Positions 1 through 8,708 of a stretch of DNA of 64,000 nt are shown in pieces. Made by a program: the position numbers and the translations under genes. Below the pieces are notes generated by a model. It saw only the letters and a program-made list of their open reading frames with translations, was not told where the DNA came from and did no database searches. Numbering within the stretch: position 1 is the stretch's first letter; every line of letters begins with the position of its first letter. The DNA is taken from contig OZ282574.1 in NCBI GenBank assembly GCA_965641885.1, positions 744,001 through 808,000 of the forward strand, read 5' to 3'. Source of the stretch: Pseudophaeobacter sp965641885. Its GTDB lineage: Bacteria; Pseudomonadota; Alphaproteobacteria; Rhodobacterales; Rhodobacteraceae.

Positions 1-788
1 ACCCCCAGAACCTTTTGCGAAATGATGGGCCAGAGCTTCAGCTCAATTGCGGTGGAATAGGCAAGGGTGCCTTCCGAGCCCACCAAGAGATGTGCGAGGT
101 TGTTGGGCGTATCCCTAGGCACCAGCGCGTCGATATTATAGCCGCCGACGCGGCGCATGACCTTGGGGAATCGGGCGTCGATTTCCGCAGCCTCCCGGGC
201 ACCAAGCTGCAGCAGATCATCCGTCAGCGATTGCAGCAGGGGGGATGCGGCGGGTCCGACTGGTCCAAAATGGTGCTTGCTGCCGTCTGCCAGAAAGGCG
301 TCAATCGACAACACGTTGTCGCGCATCATGCCATAGCGCAGCGATTTGCCACCGCAGGAATTGTTGCCGGTCATGCCGCCAATGGTAGCGCGGGACGCGG
401 TTGAGACATCGACGGGGAACCACAGCCCATGTGGTTTTAGCGCCCGGTTAAGATCGTCCAGCACGATGCCAGGGCGTACAACACAGCGTTGTCCTTCAAT
501 ATCCAGTTCAAGAATGTCGTTGAAATACTGTGTGTTATCCAGAATCAACGCTTCGTTTACGGTCTGGCCGCATTGTGACGTCCCTCCGCCACGCGGCAAC
601 ACTGGCAGGCCCTGTTCGCCTGCGATGTCGATGGCGGCGCGGATGTCATCTTCGGACCTCGGCGACAGCACCCCCAAGGGCATCATCTGATAGAGCGACG
701 CATCCGTGGCATAGCGACCTCGCGAAAAGTTGTCGAACATGAGATCGCCCTGAACACGGGCTTTCAGGGCGTCGAAGAGATCAGACAT
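1..788 (-). CDS. FAD-binding oxidoreductase, GlcD/YdiJ-like (partial, C-terminus off window)
   Basis: The reverse strand reads open from an ATG at 788 to the left edge, giving 262 codons of an N-terminal FAD_binding_4 (PCMH-type) domain. Visible motifs are LPRGGGTSQCGQTV near residue 65, TIGGMTGNNSCGG near 114 and VGSEGTLA near 240, all typical of FAD-linked 2-hydroxyacid dehydrogenases (glycolate or D-lactate oxidase GlcD, D-2-hydroxyglutarate dehydrogenase, YdiJ). The opening residues resemble the large YdiJ-type proteins that add an Fe-S domain, but that part is outside the window. The gene diverges from the aminotransferase gene at 935 with about 146 bp between starts. The likely reaction is oxidation of a 2-hydroxyacid to a 2-oxoacid; the substrate is unknown. 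Confidence 0.85.
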   Translation of the reverse strand, partial: MSDLFDALKARVQGDLMFDNFSRGRYATDASLYQMMPLGVLSPRSEDDIRAAIDIAGEQGLPVLPRGGGTSQCGQTVNEALILDNTQYFNDILELDIEGQRCVVRPGIVLDDLNRALKPHGLWFPVDVSTASRATIGGMTGNNSCGGKSLRYGMMRDNVLSIDAFLADGSKHHFGPVGPAASPLLQSLTDDLLQLGAREAAEIDARFPKVMRRVGGYNIDALVPRDTPNNLAHLLVGSEGTLAYSTAIELKLWPIISQKVLG

Positions 789-934
789 AGGCGCTCCAAT
801 GGCATTTAAGGGCAATCATTTTTGTTGACTTAATTATGAATTCAAAATTACGTTGGTTCAACTGAAAAGAGAATTTGTCGGCCCTAGGGGTCTCTCCTGG
901 CCGCTGTAACCACCTGGATGTGAGACTGAATGTC

Positions 935-2092
935 ATGAGAAAAGCCGGCCGCCACTTTTTGCAAATCCCCGGCCCCAGCGCTGTGCCCGACCGAATTCTA
1001 AGCGCGATCGGACAGCAGACCATCGACCACCGCGGCCCGGATTTCGCGCGCGTTGGCATGAAGGCGCTGGAGGGGCTCAAGAGCATCTTCAAGACACAGC
1101 AGCATGTGTTCATTTATCCCGCTTCGGGCACCGGCGCCTGGGAGGCCGCATTGGTCAACACGCTGTCGCCTGGTGATCGCGTCCTGATGTTTGAGACAGG
1201 GCATTTCTCGACGCTCTGGAAGAAACTGGCCGAAAAACTGGGATTACAAGCGGAGTTCATCCAGGGGGATTGGCGCGGTGGCGCAGATCCTGACCAGATC
1301 GAAGCCTATCTGGCCGAGGACAAAGCGCACGAGATCAAAGCTGTCTGCGTGGTACATAATGAGACCTCGACAGGCTCGGTTTCGCCCATCGCAGACGTCC
1401 GCAAAGCCATTGACCGTGCCGGGCATCCTGCTCTTTTCATGGTCGACACCATCTCTGGCCTCGCCTCATTGGAGTACGAACATGATGAGTGGGGTGTGGA
1501 TGTCACGGTTTCGGGTTCTCAAAAAGGTCTGATGCTTCCCCCGGGCCTGTCGTTCAATGCGGCCAGCGCCAAGGCAATGGCCGCCAATAAGACCGCTGGA
1601 CTGCAACGCTCTTATTGGGATTGGGCCGATATGGTTGGCCCGAACAAGACTGGCTATTTCCCCTACACGCCTGCGACTAACCTGCTCTACGGGTTAAATG
1701 TAGCCGTTGACATGTTGCATGAAGAAGGGCTGGACAACGTCTTTGCCCGCCATGCGCGCCACGGTAAAGCGGCACGGGCCGCAGTACGCCAATGGGGGCT
1801 CGAAGTGCTCTGTGCCAAGCAAGGGCAGGAGAGCGGCGTGCTGACGGCGGTAAAACTGCCCGCGGGCCACAGCGCCGATGCGTTCCGCGCGTCCACATTG
1901 CAGCACTACGATATTTCCCTTGGAAATGGTCTGTCCAAGGTTGCCGACAAGGTTTTCCGCATTGGCCACTTGGGTGATTTCAACGATCTGATGTTGGTTG
2001 CCACTCTTGCTGGTGTCGAAATGGGCCTCAAACAGGCGGGGGTCCCCCACGAAACAGGCGGCGTGCAAGCGGCAATGGAATTACTCTCATAA
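935..2092 (+). CDS. Class V aminotransferase, serine/alanine/aspartate-glyoxylate type
   Basis: A 385-residue PLP enzyme of the class V (AGXT/SgaA) family. The early RHFLQIPGPSAVP motif, the cofactor region VHNETSTG, the Asp in MVDTISG and the Schiff-base Lys197 in SGSQKG are all visible. The family transfers an amino group from serine, alanine or aspartate to glyoxylate; the donor cannot be read from sequence. An upstream in-frame start at 875 exists, but homology begins at the ATG at 935, so I prefer that start. It is the first gene of a rightward unit with TRAP transporter, crotonase-like and CoA-transferase genes. With the divergent 2-hydroxyacid oxidase it suggests metabolism that yields or consumes glyoxylate. 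Confidence 0.85.
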   Translation: MRKAGRHFLQIPGPSAVPDRILSAIGQQTIDHRGPDFARVGMKALEGLKSIFKTQQHVFIYPASGTGAWEAALVNTLSPGDRVLMFETGHFSTLWKKLAEKLGLQAEFIQGDWRGGADPDQIEAYLAEDKAHEIKAVCVVHNETSTGSVSPIADVRKAIDRAGHPALFMVDTISGLASLEYEHDEWGVDVTVSGSQKGLMLPPGLSFNAASAKAMAANKTAGLQRSYWDWADMVGPNKTGYFPYTPATNLLYGLNVAVDMLHEEGLDNVFARHARHGKAARAAVRQWGLEVLCAKQGQESGVLTAVKLPAGHSADAFRASTLQHYDISLGNGLSKVADKVFRIGHLGDFNDLMLVATLAGVEMGLKQAGVPHETGGVQAAMELLS

Positions 2093-2163
2093 ATAATGCC
2101 TTCACAGAACGAGGCAAAGACCAGGACGAACCGAAATCTATGAAACTCTGGGAGGAGAACGTC

Positions 2164-3144
2164 ATGAAGATTATCGCAAAACTGCTTGCAGCAACCACTG
2201 CCATTGGCATGGCGACCAGTGCTTATGCAGCGGATATGACCTTAAAGTTTGGCCACGTTGGCAATCCGGGATCCCTGTTTGAGGCATCGGTTGATAATTT
2301 TGCCGCCTGCGTGAACGGGTCTATGGGCGGTGCAGTCGAGGTTCAGACCTTTGGGTCTTCTCAGCTGGGCAAGGACAAGGAATTGCTGCAAAAGCTCAAG
2401 CTCGGGCAGGTCGATTTCTCATTGCCGTCATCTGTGATGTCTTCGGTGGATGACACGTTTGGTATCTTCGAGATGCCATATATCATCAAGGATCGCGATC
2501 ACATGCGTCGGGTTCAGGGCGCGATGATGGACAAATTTCAGGCGGCAGCAAATGCCAACGGCTATCACATCGTCGGTCTGGCCGAGAATGGCTTTCGCAA
2601 CATCACCAACAACGTGCGCCCGGTCAATCTGCCTGCCGATCTGGAAGGTGTCAAACTGCGCACGCCAAATGGTGTCTGGCGCCTGAAAATGTTCCAGGAA
2701 TACGGCGCCAATCCGACGCCGATGGCCTTTTCGGACGTCTTTACCGCGCTGCAAACCGGCGTGATTGACGGACAGGAAAACCCCTATGCGCAGATCGCAA
2801 GCGCCAAGTTTCAGGAAGTGCAAAAGTACCTGTCTGTCACCGGCCATGTCTACACACCTGCCTATATCCTGATGTCGAAAAAGAAATTCGATAAGCTGGA
2901 CGCCGACATGCAGGCTGGTCTGACTGACTGTGCCAATCAGACGCAAGACTTTACCTATGTCAAAGCGGCAGAGCTGGAAGCGAGCCTGCTGAAGGTGATT
3001 GAGGATGCGGGTGTGGCGGTAAATACAGCCGACAAGGACGCCTTCATCGAGGCCTCCAAGCCGATCTACAAGCAGTTCGCGGATGAGGTCGACGGCGGTC
3101 AGGACATGATCGACACTGTTCTGGGTCTTGGCGACGCAAGCTGA
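2164..3144 (+). CDS. dctP: TRAP transporter solute-binding subunit DctP
   Basis: A 326-residue periplasmic receptor of the DctP family. A Sec signal peptide with AYA-A cleavage lies at about residues 1-22, followed by LKFGHVG and the signature region LRTPNGVWR, which corresponds to the R-P/V-N carboxylate-binding segment of TRAP receptors. The start at 2164 has an AGGAG ribosome site (2152-2157); the ATG at 2140 would precede the signal peptide and is less likely. The subunit captures an organic acid and passes it to the DctQM pair encoded just downstream. A strong hairpin follows the stop. The ligand is unknown; neighbouring enzymes point to a carboxylate. Confidence 0.92.
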   Translation: MKIIAKLLAATTAIGMATSAYAADMTLKFGHVGNPGSLFEASVDNFAACVNGSMGGAVEVQTFGSSQLGKDKELLQKLKLGQVDFSLPSSVMSSVDDTFGIFEMPYIIKDRDHMRRVQGAMMDKFQAAANANGYHIVGLAENGFRNITNNVRPVNLPADLEGVKLRTPNGVWRLKMFQEYGANPTPMAFSDVFTALQTGVIDGQENPYAQIASAKFQEVQKYLSVTGHVYTPAYILMSKKKFDKLDADMQAGLTDCANQTQDFTYVKAAELEASLLKVIEDAGVAVNTADKDAFIEASKPIYKQFADEVDGGQDMIDTVLGLGDAS

Positions 3145-3153
3145 CCGGATAGC

Positions 3154-3180
3154 AGGGGGCAGGCAGCGTGCCTGCCCCCT
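3154..3180 (+). terminator. Intercistronic stem-loop between dctP and dctQ
   Basis: A perfect 12-bp stem (3154-3165 with 3169-3180, GC-rich) closes a 3-base loop 10 bases after the dctP stop. No T-run follows. It could act as a partial terminator or protect the dctP message from 3' decay, keeping the binding protein in excess over the membrane subunits. Confidence 0.6.
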
Positions 3181-3276
3181 GGCCACAATAAACAACATCT
3201 CAACATCTCAACGGCACGCCCCCGCTTCTTGGCTTGGGGGGCGTGACTTCCGGTATCCTACAGGTCTGACCCACAT

Positions 3277-3843
3277 ATGGAACATGCTGCCTACCCGACC
3301 CTGTCCCGCATCAACCGGATGCTGAGCAGGGTGCTTGAATGGATCACGATTGGCCTGATGGTCCTGCTGACATCAATCGTGACAGTGGCCGTGATTGCCC
3401 GCCTGATGGGGCAGAGTTTTTCATGGTATGATGAGGTCGCAGCCATCATGCTCGCCTGGATCACCTATTACGGATCGGCGCTGGCCGCCTTGCACCGTCG
3501 CCATATCGGCTTTGACACCGTGCTGCTGGCTATGCCGCAAAAGATGCGTATCGCGGTCTTGCTATTGGGCGAGGCGATTGTGCTGGTGTTCTTTTTCCTC
3601 ATGGCCCGCGCCGGTCTTCAGGTTCTCGAAGTCCTTGCGGGCGACACGCTGGTTTCGCTGACATGGATCCCTATCCAGTTCACGCAATCAATCATCCCGA
3701 TCGGCGCGATCCTGTTCATGCTCTGTCAGATGCTCAGCCTGCCCGGATTTCTCAGGCTGACCGCTGCGGGCATATCGCTGGAACATGCAGAAATTGATGA
3801 AGAAGTCGAAACCGAACTTGAAAAGAACAAGGACCGCGCCTGA
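3277..3843 (+). CDS. dctQ: TRAP transporter small membrane subunit DctQ
   Basis: A 188-residue inner-membrane protein with four predicted transmembrane segments (about 23-45, 55-75, 90-112 and 132-155). The FSWYDEVAAIMLAWITYYGSA segment is typical of DctQ. It joins DctM to form the sodium-driven permease that takes substrate from DctP. The stop codon overlaps the dctM start by one base (TGATG), indicating translational coupling. An acidic/basic tail of about 20 residues ends the protein. Its start lies 132 bases after dctP, beyond the hairpin. Confidence 0.9.
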   Translation: MEHAAYPTLSRINRMLSRVLEWITIGLMVLLTSIVTVAVIARLMGQSFSWYDEVAAIMLAWITYYGSALAALHRRHIGFDTVLLAMPQKMRIAVLLLGEAIVLVFFFLMARAGLQVLEVLAGDTLVSLTWIPIQFTQSIIPIGAILFMLCQMLSLPGFLRLTAAGISLEHAEIDEEVETELEKNKDRA

Positions 3844-5123
3844 TGTTGATGGCTGTCATTTTTGTTGCGATGCTGATCATGATTTGCATCAATATGCCCA
3901 TAGCCGTTGCATTGGCGATGTCTGGAGTTCTCGGCCTGCTGGTCACTGAAGGCCCCGATAGCCTCGTCACGATTGCGCTTGATATGTACGACGGGTCAAC
4001 CAAGTTTTCCCTGATCGCCATCCCGATGTTTGTACTGGCCGGCGCCATTATGAACGCGGGGGGGATCACCGACAGGCTGATCAACTTCGTCACCGCGATT
4101 ATCGGGTTCATCCGGGGCGGACTTGCCATGGTCAACATCGGGGTCTCGTTGTTTTTTGCTGAAATTTCCGGCTCTGCTGTGGCGGATGTCGCGGCGATGG
4201 GATCCATCCTGATCCCGCAGATGAAAAAGCGCGGCTATTCCAAGGAATTCTCCGCTGCGGTGACGTCATCCTCGGCATCGCTCGCGATTATCATCCCGCC
4301 GTCGATCCCGATGATCCTGTATGCGGCCTCTGCAAATACCTCTGTTGAACAGTTGTTTGTCGCCGGTGTCGTGCCGGGGCTGCTTGGGGCGGCGGGGCTT
4401 ATGACGGTCGCTTATCTCTTTGCCAAACGGTATGATTTCCCGACCGAGGCTGCGTTCAACCTCGCCCGCCTGCGGGAGACATTCATGGACGCGATCCCCG
4501 CATTTACCCTGCCGGTGATCATTCTGGGCGGCATCTTTGGCGGCTATGTGACAGCAACCGAAGCTGCGGGTCTTGCGGTTTTGGCCGCGATTGTCGTCTC
4601 AGCCTGGTATAGTAACCTTGATGTGCGGCACCTGCGCAGCGCGATGCTGGATGGCGGCATCCAGACCGCAGTTGTCATGCTTTTGGTGGCAGCATCGGTG
4701 CTGATGGGCGGCTTCCTGACCCGGGCGCAGATCCCGCAGCAACTGGCTGAGAGCATTCTGTCCATCACGGATCAGCAATGGGTGATCCTGCTGATCCTGA
4801 ACTTCTTCTTCCTGATTGTGGGCTTCTTTCTGCACTCCGCTGCCGCGATCATTCTGGTGATCCCGATTGTAATCCCGCTGATCACGGCGGCCGGGATTGA
4901 TCCGGTGCACTTTGGGCTGGTGGTCACGCTGAACCTTGCCATTGGGCAGCAAACACCGCCTGTCGCATCGGTGCTGATCACCGCCTGTTCGGTCGCACGC
5001 GCCAACATCTGGGAAGTGTCCAAGGTCAACATCTGGTTCGTTGGTGTGCTCTTGGCCGTTCTGATGCTGTGTACCTACGTCCCCTCCGTGCCGATGTTCC
5101 TTGTGGAGTATTTCTACCGATGA
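3843..5123 (+). CDS. dctM: TRAP transporter large membrane subunit DctM
   Basis: A 426-residue permease with about 12-13 hydrophobic segments. Family hallmarks include FSLIAIPMFVLAGAIMN near residue 55, an AEISGSAVADVAAMG region near 100, and IPPSIPMILYA near 155. It catalyses ion-coupled uptake of the DctP ligand across the inner membrane. It starts within the dctQ stop and its own stop overlaps the next ATG (ATGA at 5120), so it is tightly coupled to the catabolic genes that follow. That supports uptake and breakdown of one compound. Confidence 0.92.
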   Translation: MLMAVIFVAMLIMICINMPIAVALAMSGVLGLLVTEGPDSLVTIALDMYDGSTKFSLIAIPMFVLAGAIMNAGGITDRLINFVTAIIGFIRGGLAMVNIGVSLFFAEISGSAVADVAAMGSILIPQMKKRGYSKEFSAAVTSSSASLAIIIPPSIPMILYAASANTSVEQLFVAGVVPGLLGAAGLMTVAYLFAKRYDFPTEAAFNLARLRETFMDAIPAFTLPVIILGGIFGGYVTATEAAGLAVLAAIVVSAWYSNLDVRHLRSAMLDGGIQTAVVMLLVAASVLMGGFLTRAQIPQQLAESILSITDQQWVILLILNFFFLIVGFFLHSAAAIILVIPIVIPLITAAGIDPVHFGLVVTLNLAIGQQTPPVASVLITACSVARANIWEVSKVNIWFVGVLLAVLMLCTYVPSVPMFLVEYFYR

Positions 5124-5905
5124 CTGATCAGAGTGCCGAAATCAACGATGAGGTCCGCGATGGCATCATGTGGATCACTTTCAATCGTCCGCAGGCGCGC
5201 AATGCGCTGACATTCGGGATGTATGAACGGCTGGCGCACTTGTGCCGGGACATGCCCACAGATGGGAGGGTGCGGGCGGTCGTGATTGCGGGGGCAGGCG
5301 GCAAAGCCTTTGCTGCGGGCACAGACATGACCCAATTTCGCGCCTTTGAAACTCCGCAAGACGCGCTGGACTACGAACATCAGATTGATGCGGTTTTGGA
5401 AGCGGTTGAGTGTTGCCCGGTGCCGACGATCGCAGCGGTTCACGGGGCCTGTACCGGCGGAGGTGGGTCAATTGCGGCGGCCTGTGATATCCGTATTGCC
5501 TCGGCCGGGCTGAAATTCGGCTTTCCGATTGCCCGTACGCTGGGCAATTGCCTTGCCGCCGGAAACCTGGCCCGATTGTCCGAACTGATCGGGGCGGGCC
5601 GTGTCCGCGAGATCATCTTTACCGCCCGTTTGATCGCAGCGGAGGAGGCGCTGAACGTCGGGTTGGTCAGCGAAATTCTACCAGATGAAGCCAGTTTGCT
5701 GGCCCGCGCAGGTGAGCTCGCCGAAAGGGTCGGTGGTATGGCGCCCCTGACCCTGCGGGCCACCAAAGAAGCGCTGCGCCGCAATCGGGCCGCGCTGAAA
5801 GTGGAAGACTCCGATCTGATCACCTCGTGCTATATGAGCGATGATTTCCGGATCGGGATGGAGGCTTTCCTGGGGAAAACGAAACCCGTCTGGACAGGTA
5901 AATGA
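5120..5905 (+). CDS. Crotonase-superfamily (enoyl-CoA hydratase/isomerase-like) protein
   Basis: A 261-residue crotonase-fold protein. The N-terminal strand segment (ITFNRPQARNALT), the oxyanion loop KAFAAGTDM and the HGACTGGGGS turn are clear. Both glutamates that add water in classical enoyl-CoA hydratase appear replaced: the GGG-x-E position reads Ser (GGGGSIAA) and the second Glu position falls in GFPIARTLG. A simple hydratase reaction is therefore doubtful; an isomerase, lyase or hydrolase of an acyl-CoA is possible. The start at 5120 overlaps dctM and the end overlaps the CoA-transferase gene, so the three are probably co-translated. The start at 5069 lies inside dctM and is rejected. 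Confidence 0.85.
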   Translation: MTDQSAEINDEVRDGIMWITFNRPQARNALTFGMYERLAHLCRDMPTDGRVRAVVIAGAGGKAFAAGTDMTQFRAFETPQDALDYEHQIDAVLEAVECCPVPTIAAVHGACTGGGGSIAAACDIRIASAGLKFGFPIARTLGNCLAAGNLARLSELIGAGRVREIIFTARLIAAEEALNVGLVSEILPDEASLLARAGELAERVGGMAPLTLRATKEALRRNRAALKVEDSDLITSCYMSDDFRIGMEAFLGKTKPVWTGK

Positions 5906-7107
5906 GCGGCAGGACCGGGCCCTTAAAAGGCATGCGTGTCATTGAATTGGCGCATATCATGGCCGGACCCGTCTGTGGCCTGATGCTGGCGGATATGGGG
6001 GCGGACGTCATCAAGGTGGAAAAACCTGCGGGCGATGATAGCCGCCGGTTTGTACCTCCCGAGATCGAGGGTGAATCCGCCGCCTATATGATGATGAACC
6101 GCAATAAGCGCGGCATCTCGCTGAACCTCAAGGATCCAGCTGCCGTCGACATCCTGCGCAAACTGCTGGCAGAGGCAGATGTGGTGATCGAAAATTACCG
6201 CAAAGGCACGATGGAAAAACTGGGCCTGTCTTACGAGGATCTGGCCAAAGCCAATCCCCGCCTGATCTATTGCGAAATCTCGGGCTTTGGCCGCACTGGC
6301 CCCTATGCCGAGCGCGGTGGCTTCGATCTGATCGCGCAGGGCATGTCGGGCTTGATGTCAATCACGGGCGAGGGGCCGGGGCGACCGCCGGTCAAAGTTG
6401 CCGCCCCGATTTCCGATATCAATGCTGGAATTCTCGGGGCCATGGGCGTCTCTGCGGCCTATGCCAATATGTTGCAGACCGGGCTTGGGCAAAAGGTCGA
6501 TACCTCGCTGTTTGAGGCGGCCATTACCCAGACATACTGGCAATCCGCGATTGCCTTCGCCACCGGAGAGCGGCCGAAACCGCTTGGCTCTGCCCATCCG
6601 CTGAATGCGCCATATCAGGCGTTTCAGACCAGCGACGGCTGGATCAATATCGGCGCTGCCAACCAAAGCAACTGGCTGCGGCTTCTGGATGTGCTTGCCG
6701 CACCCGAACTGGATAAAGACCCGAGGTTCGCCTCCAACGCCGAGCGTGCCCGCAACTTACCGGCGCTGATCGAGATATTGAACAGCTATCTGGTGCAAGA
6801 CACGACACAGAACTGGTTGAGCTGCATGGAAGCGGCACAGCTGCCCGCCGGACCCGTCAATGACATCTTGCAAATGCACGAAGACCCGCAGGCGATTGCC
6901 CGCGATATGATCGTCGAGGTGGATCATGCGACCGCAGGAAAGGTCAAAACGATTGGCCACCCGGTAAAGTTCAGCCGCACAGCCGCAGGGGTCGCAAATG
7001 CCGCCCCAATTCTGGGCCAGCACAGCCGTGAAGTTCTGAGGGAAATGGGGTATGACCCAGGGCAGATTAAGGCGCTTATCCAATCTCAGGCGGTCATCGC
7101 CGCATAA
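5902..7107 (+). CDS. CaiB/BaiF family (type III) CoA-transferase
   Basis: A 401-residue family III CoA-transferase. The N-terminus (GMRVIELAHIMAGP) and GADVIKVEKPAGDD are family signatures. The catalytic Asp, which forms the acyl-anhydride/thioester intermediate in formyl-CoA transferase, matches Asp172 in PISDINAG. It activates a carboxylic acid by moving CoA from a donor acyl-CoA. It lies between the crotonase-like gene (4-base overlap) and the GlcG-like gene, so it probably activates the acid imported by the TRAP system. Donor and acceptor are unknown. Confidence 0.9.
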   Translation: MSGRTGPLKGMRVIELAHIMAGPVCGLMLADMGADVIKVEKPAGDDSRRFVPPEIEGESAAYMMMNRNKRGISLNLKDPAAVDILRKLLAEADVVIENYRKGTMEKLGLSYEDLAKANPRLIYCEISGFGRTGPYAERGGFDLIAQGMSGLMSITGEGPGRPPVKVAAPISDINAGILGAMGVSAAYANMLQTGLGQKVDTSLFEAAITQTYWQSAIAFATGERPKPLGSAHPLNAPYQAFQTSDGWINIGAANQSNWLRLLDVLAAPELDKDPRFASNAERARNLPALIEILNSYLVQDTTQNWLSCMEAAQLPAGPVNDILQMHEDPQAIARDMIVEVDHATAGKVKTIGHPVKFSRTAAGVANAAPILGQHSREVLREMGYDPGQIKALIQSQAVIAA

Positions 7108-7132
7108 TCCGACCCATCAAAAGGATCAGCCA

Positions 7133-7558
7133 ATGGCTCTTACTCTCGAACAGGCCCAAAGTATCATCAGCGATTGCCTGAGCTGGCGCAGGGCCATTGG
7201 ATTGAAGCCTTTGACGATTGCCGTCTTGGACGCGGGCGGTAGCCTGTTGGCCCTGGCCCGTGAGGATGGCACCAGCGCGCTGAGACCGGAAATTGCCCAG
7301 GGCAAGGCCCGTGGTGCGGTCCAGATGGGGCTGGGATCCCGTGCGCTGTATGAAAGGGCAAAGGTTGAGCCCTTTTTCATCCAGGCAATGAACGCCCTGT
7401 CAGATGGCTCTCTTGTGCCGGTGGCGGGTGGTGTGCTGATCAAACTGGATGGCGTCATTCTGGGCGCGGTTGGCATCACCGGTGACAATTCCGACAACGA
7501 TGAGGCCTGCGCGATTTCAGCAATCGAAAAGGCAGGTTTTGTAGCAGATGGCGGGTAG
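7133..7558 (+). CDS. GlcG/HbpS family protein
   Basis: A 141-residue protein of the GlcG/HbpS (haem-degrading, PF03928) family. The family motifs IAVLDAGGSLLALARED near residue 27 and GVLIKLDGVILGAVGITGD near 100 are visible. Family members bind haem or corrinoid or are accessory proteins in glycolate, propanediol and other 2-hydroxyacid operons; the exact role is unknown. It ends the TRAP operon 25 bases after the CoA-transferase. A GlcG relative here, with a GlcD-like oxidase at the left edge, fits 2-hydroxyacid metabolism. The ATG at 7133 follows AAGGA and is preferred over the ATG at 7052 inside the upstream gene. Confidence 0.88.
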   Translation: MALTLEQAQSIISDCLSWRRAIGLKPLTIAVLDAGGSLLALAREDGTSALRPEIAQGKARGAVQMGLGSRALYERAKVEPFFIQAMNALSDGSLVPVAGGVLIKLDGVILGAVGITGDNSDNDEACAISAIEKAGFVADGG

Positions 7559-7783
7559 CGAAAAACGGGGGCACTGACTGCGTAGCTATTGTATCTCTTA
7601 GATCGATCGATCAAGCAACAAGCGTGCACTTTCGACGACCTGTCTGTGACGAATTTTCTTATGAATTTGAAAGAACTATAGCACAAGAACGGCTGTGTTC
7701 CGCCTAGCGATGTCTGCTTTTACAAAGCCGCGGCGGGGTATCTGTTTGTGCGCCGAAAGGCTGGTATGCTTGGAAGCGGGCTG

Positions 7784-7969
7784 ATGATTGAACTGCAACC
7801 CGACGATGTTGTGGTCATCAGGGCGTCCGAAGACTGGCCGGAGCATCTGTTCCGGGTCTCAGAGGTCTTTGACGACTGCGTAGGCGGCTACTCAATCACA
7901 GGACCGTTGGCCGGAGAATTCGGCGAACCTGACTTTGATCTCGTGCTCAGAGTCCACCAGCACGGCTAA
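7784..7969 (+). CDS. Small hypothetical protein
   Basis: A 61-residue product beginning MIELQPDDVVVIRASEDW and ending LVLRVHQHG. The ATG at 7784 follows a GGAAG ribosome site; upstream in-frame starts at 7748 and 7766 are also possible. It is acidic and has no signal peptide or membrane segment. The beta-strand-like pattern (VVVIRA, HLFRVSEVFDD, FDLVLRV) and absence of rare codons suggest a genuine small protein, but I do not recognise a family. It sits alone before the mobile-element zone. Confidence 0.5.
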   Translation: MIELQPDDVVVIRASEDWPEHLFRVSEVFDDCVGGYSITGPLAGEFGEPDFDLVLRVHQHG

Positions 7970-7999
7970 TCCCTTATCAAAACAAGAAGGAGGAGACGC

Positions 8000-8053
8000 A
8001 TGTCTGCTCAGATACGTTACGCGTACCTTAAAGGAGCAAAAAGACCTTTTTAG
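8000..8053 (+). CDS. Micro-ORF with strong ribosome site (17 codons), possibly a truncated gene start
   Basis: An AAGGAGGAG ribosome site (7986-7994) sits 5 bases before an ATG that opens a 17-codon frame ending in TAG at 8051. The product starts MSAQIRYAYLKG. Such a strong site in a decayed zone suggests either a short peptide or the cut-off 5' end of a gene whose remainder was lost near the insertion sequences. No function can be assigned. Confidence 0.3.
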   Translation: MSAQIRYAYLKGAKRPF

Positions 8054-8708
8054 TGGAGCGTAGCGAACGACTGAATTTCCACGGTTTTCGGGTCCCCGAC
8101 GGTCTCCTCAGCCTGCGCGACAGTTAGGCGGCGATCAAAATGAGGGTAGTTTTTCAAATCTCTTTGAGAAACTTAGGCTCCATCATAGCATTCCGCGATT
8201 GGGACCGAAGCATTAGGCAGAACACTTACCCTTAACATCTTCGGCCCCGACTGTTCAGCGTAGTGCCCGTAGTTTCGACGTAGTCGAGTATACTGTGATA
8301 CATATAGCAATATTGGTCTTATAAATTGCCGCCTGCACACCAGATTATCGTAAAGGAGAACACATAGTGGAACTCACCTTAGGCCCAGGACTTCGGTAAC
8401 GGGTACGGTTTAGTCAAGCCCTTTGTCGCAAGCACTTTGATCCGCCCAAGCGGGTCATTCACGTTCTTGCCGTCCCTAATTTCTCTGTCGCAGGTTCAGA
8501 ATGAGGTCTTTTGGGCGCATGCTTCGGTTCGTGGTCAACGCTTTGGTTGCCAACATGATGCTGGTTCGATGTAATTCCGATGTGCCCATCTCATAGGCGT
8601 GCTCGACAAAAGTCGGCTACGGTCCTGACCACGGCATCATCGGAACCACGTCCTCGTGGGACCTCGAGATCCTGCGTTCGAACAGGTAACAGTCGGGCTA
8701 TCATTCCA
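8054..8708. other. Gene-less stretch beside the IS110 transposase
   Basis: About 655 bases without a recognisable gene. It includes a small hairpin (CCACG-TCCT-CGTGG, 8647-8660) just past the transposase stop. The part nearest 8709 is probably the 3' non-coding end of the IS110 element, but I could not fix the element's boundary. The rest contains only short open frames with no family signature. Confidence 0.4.
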
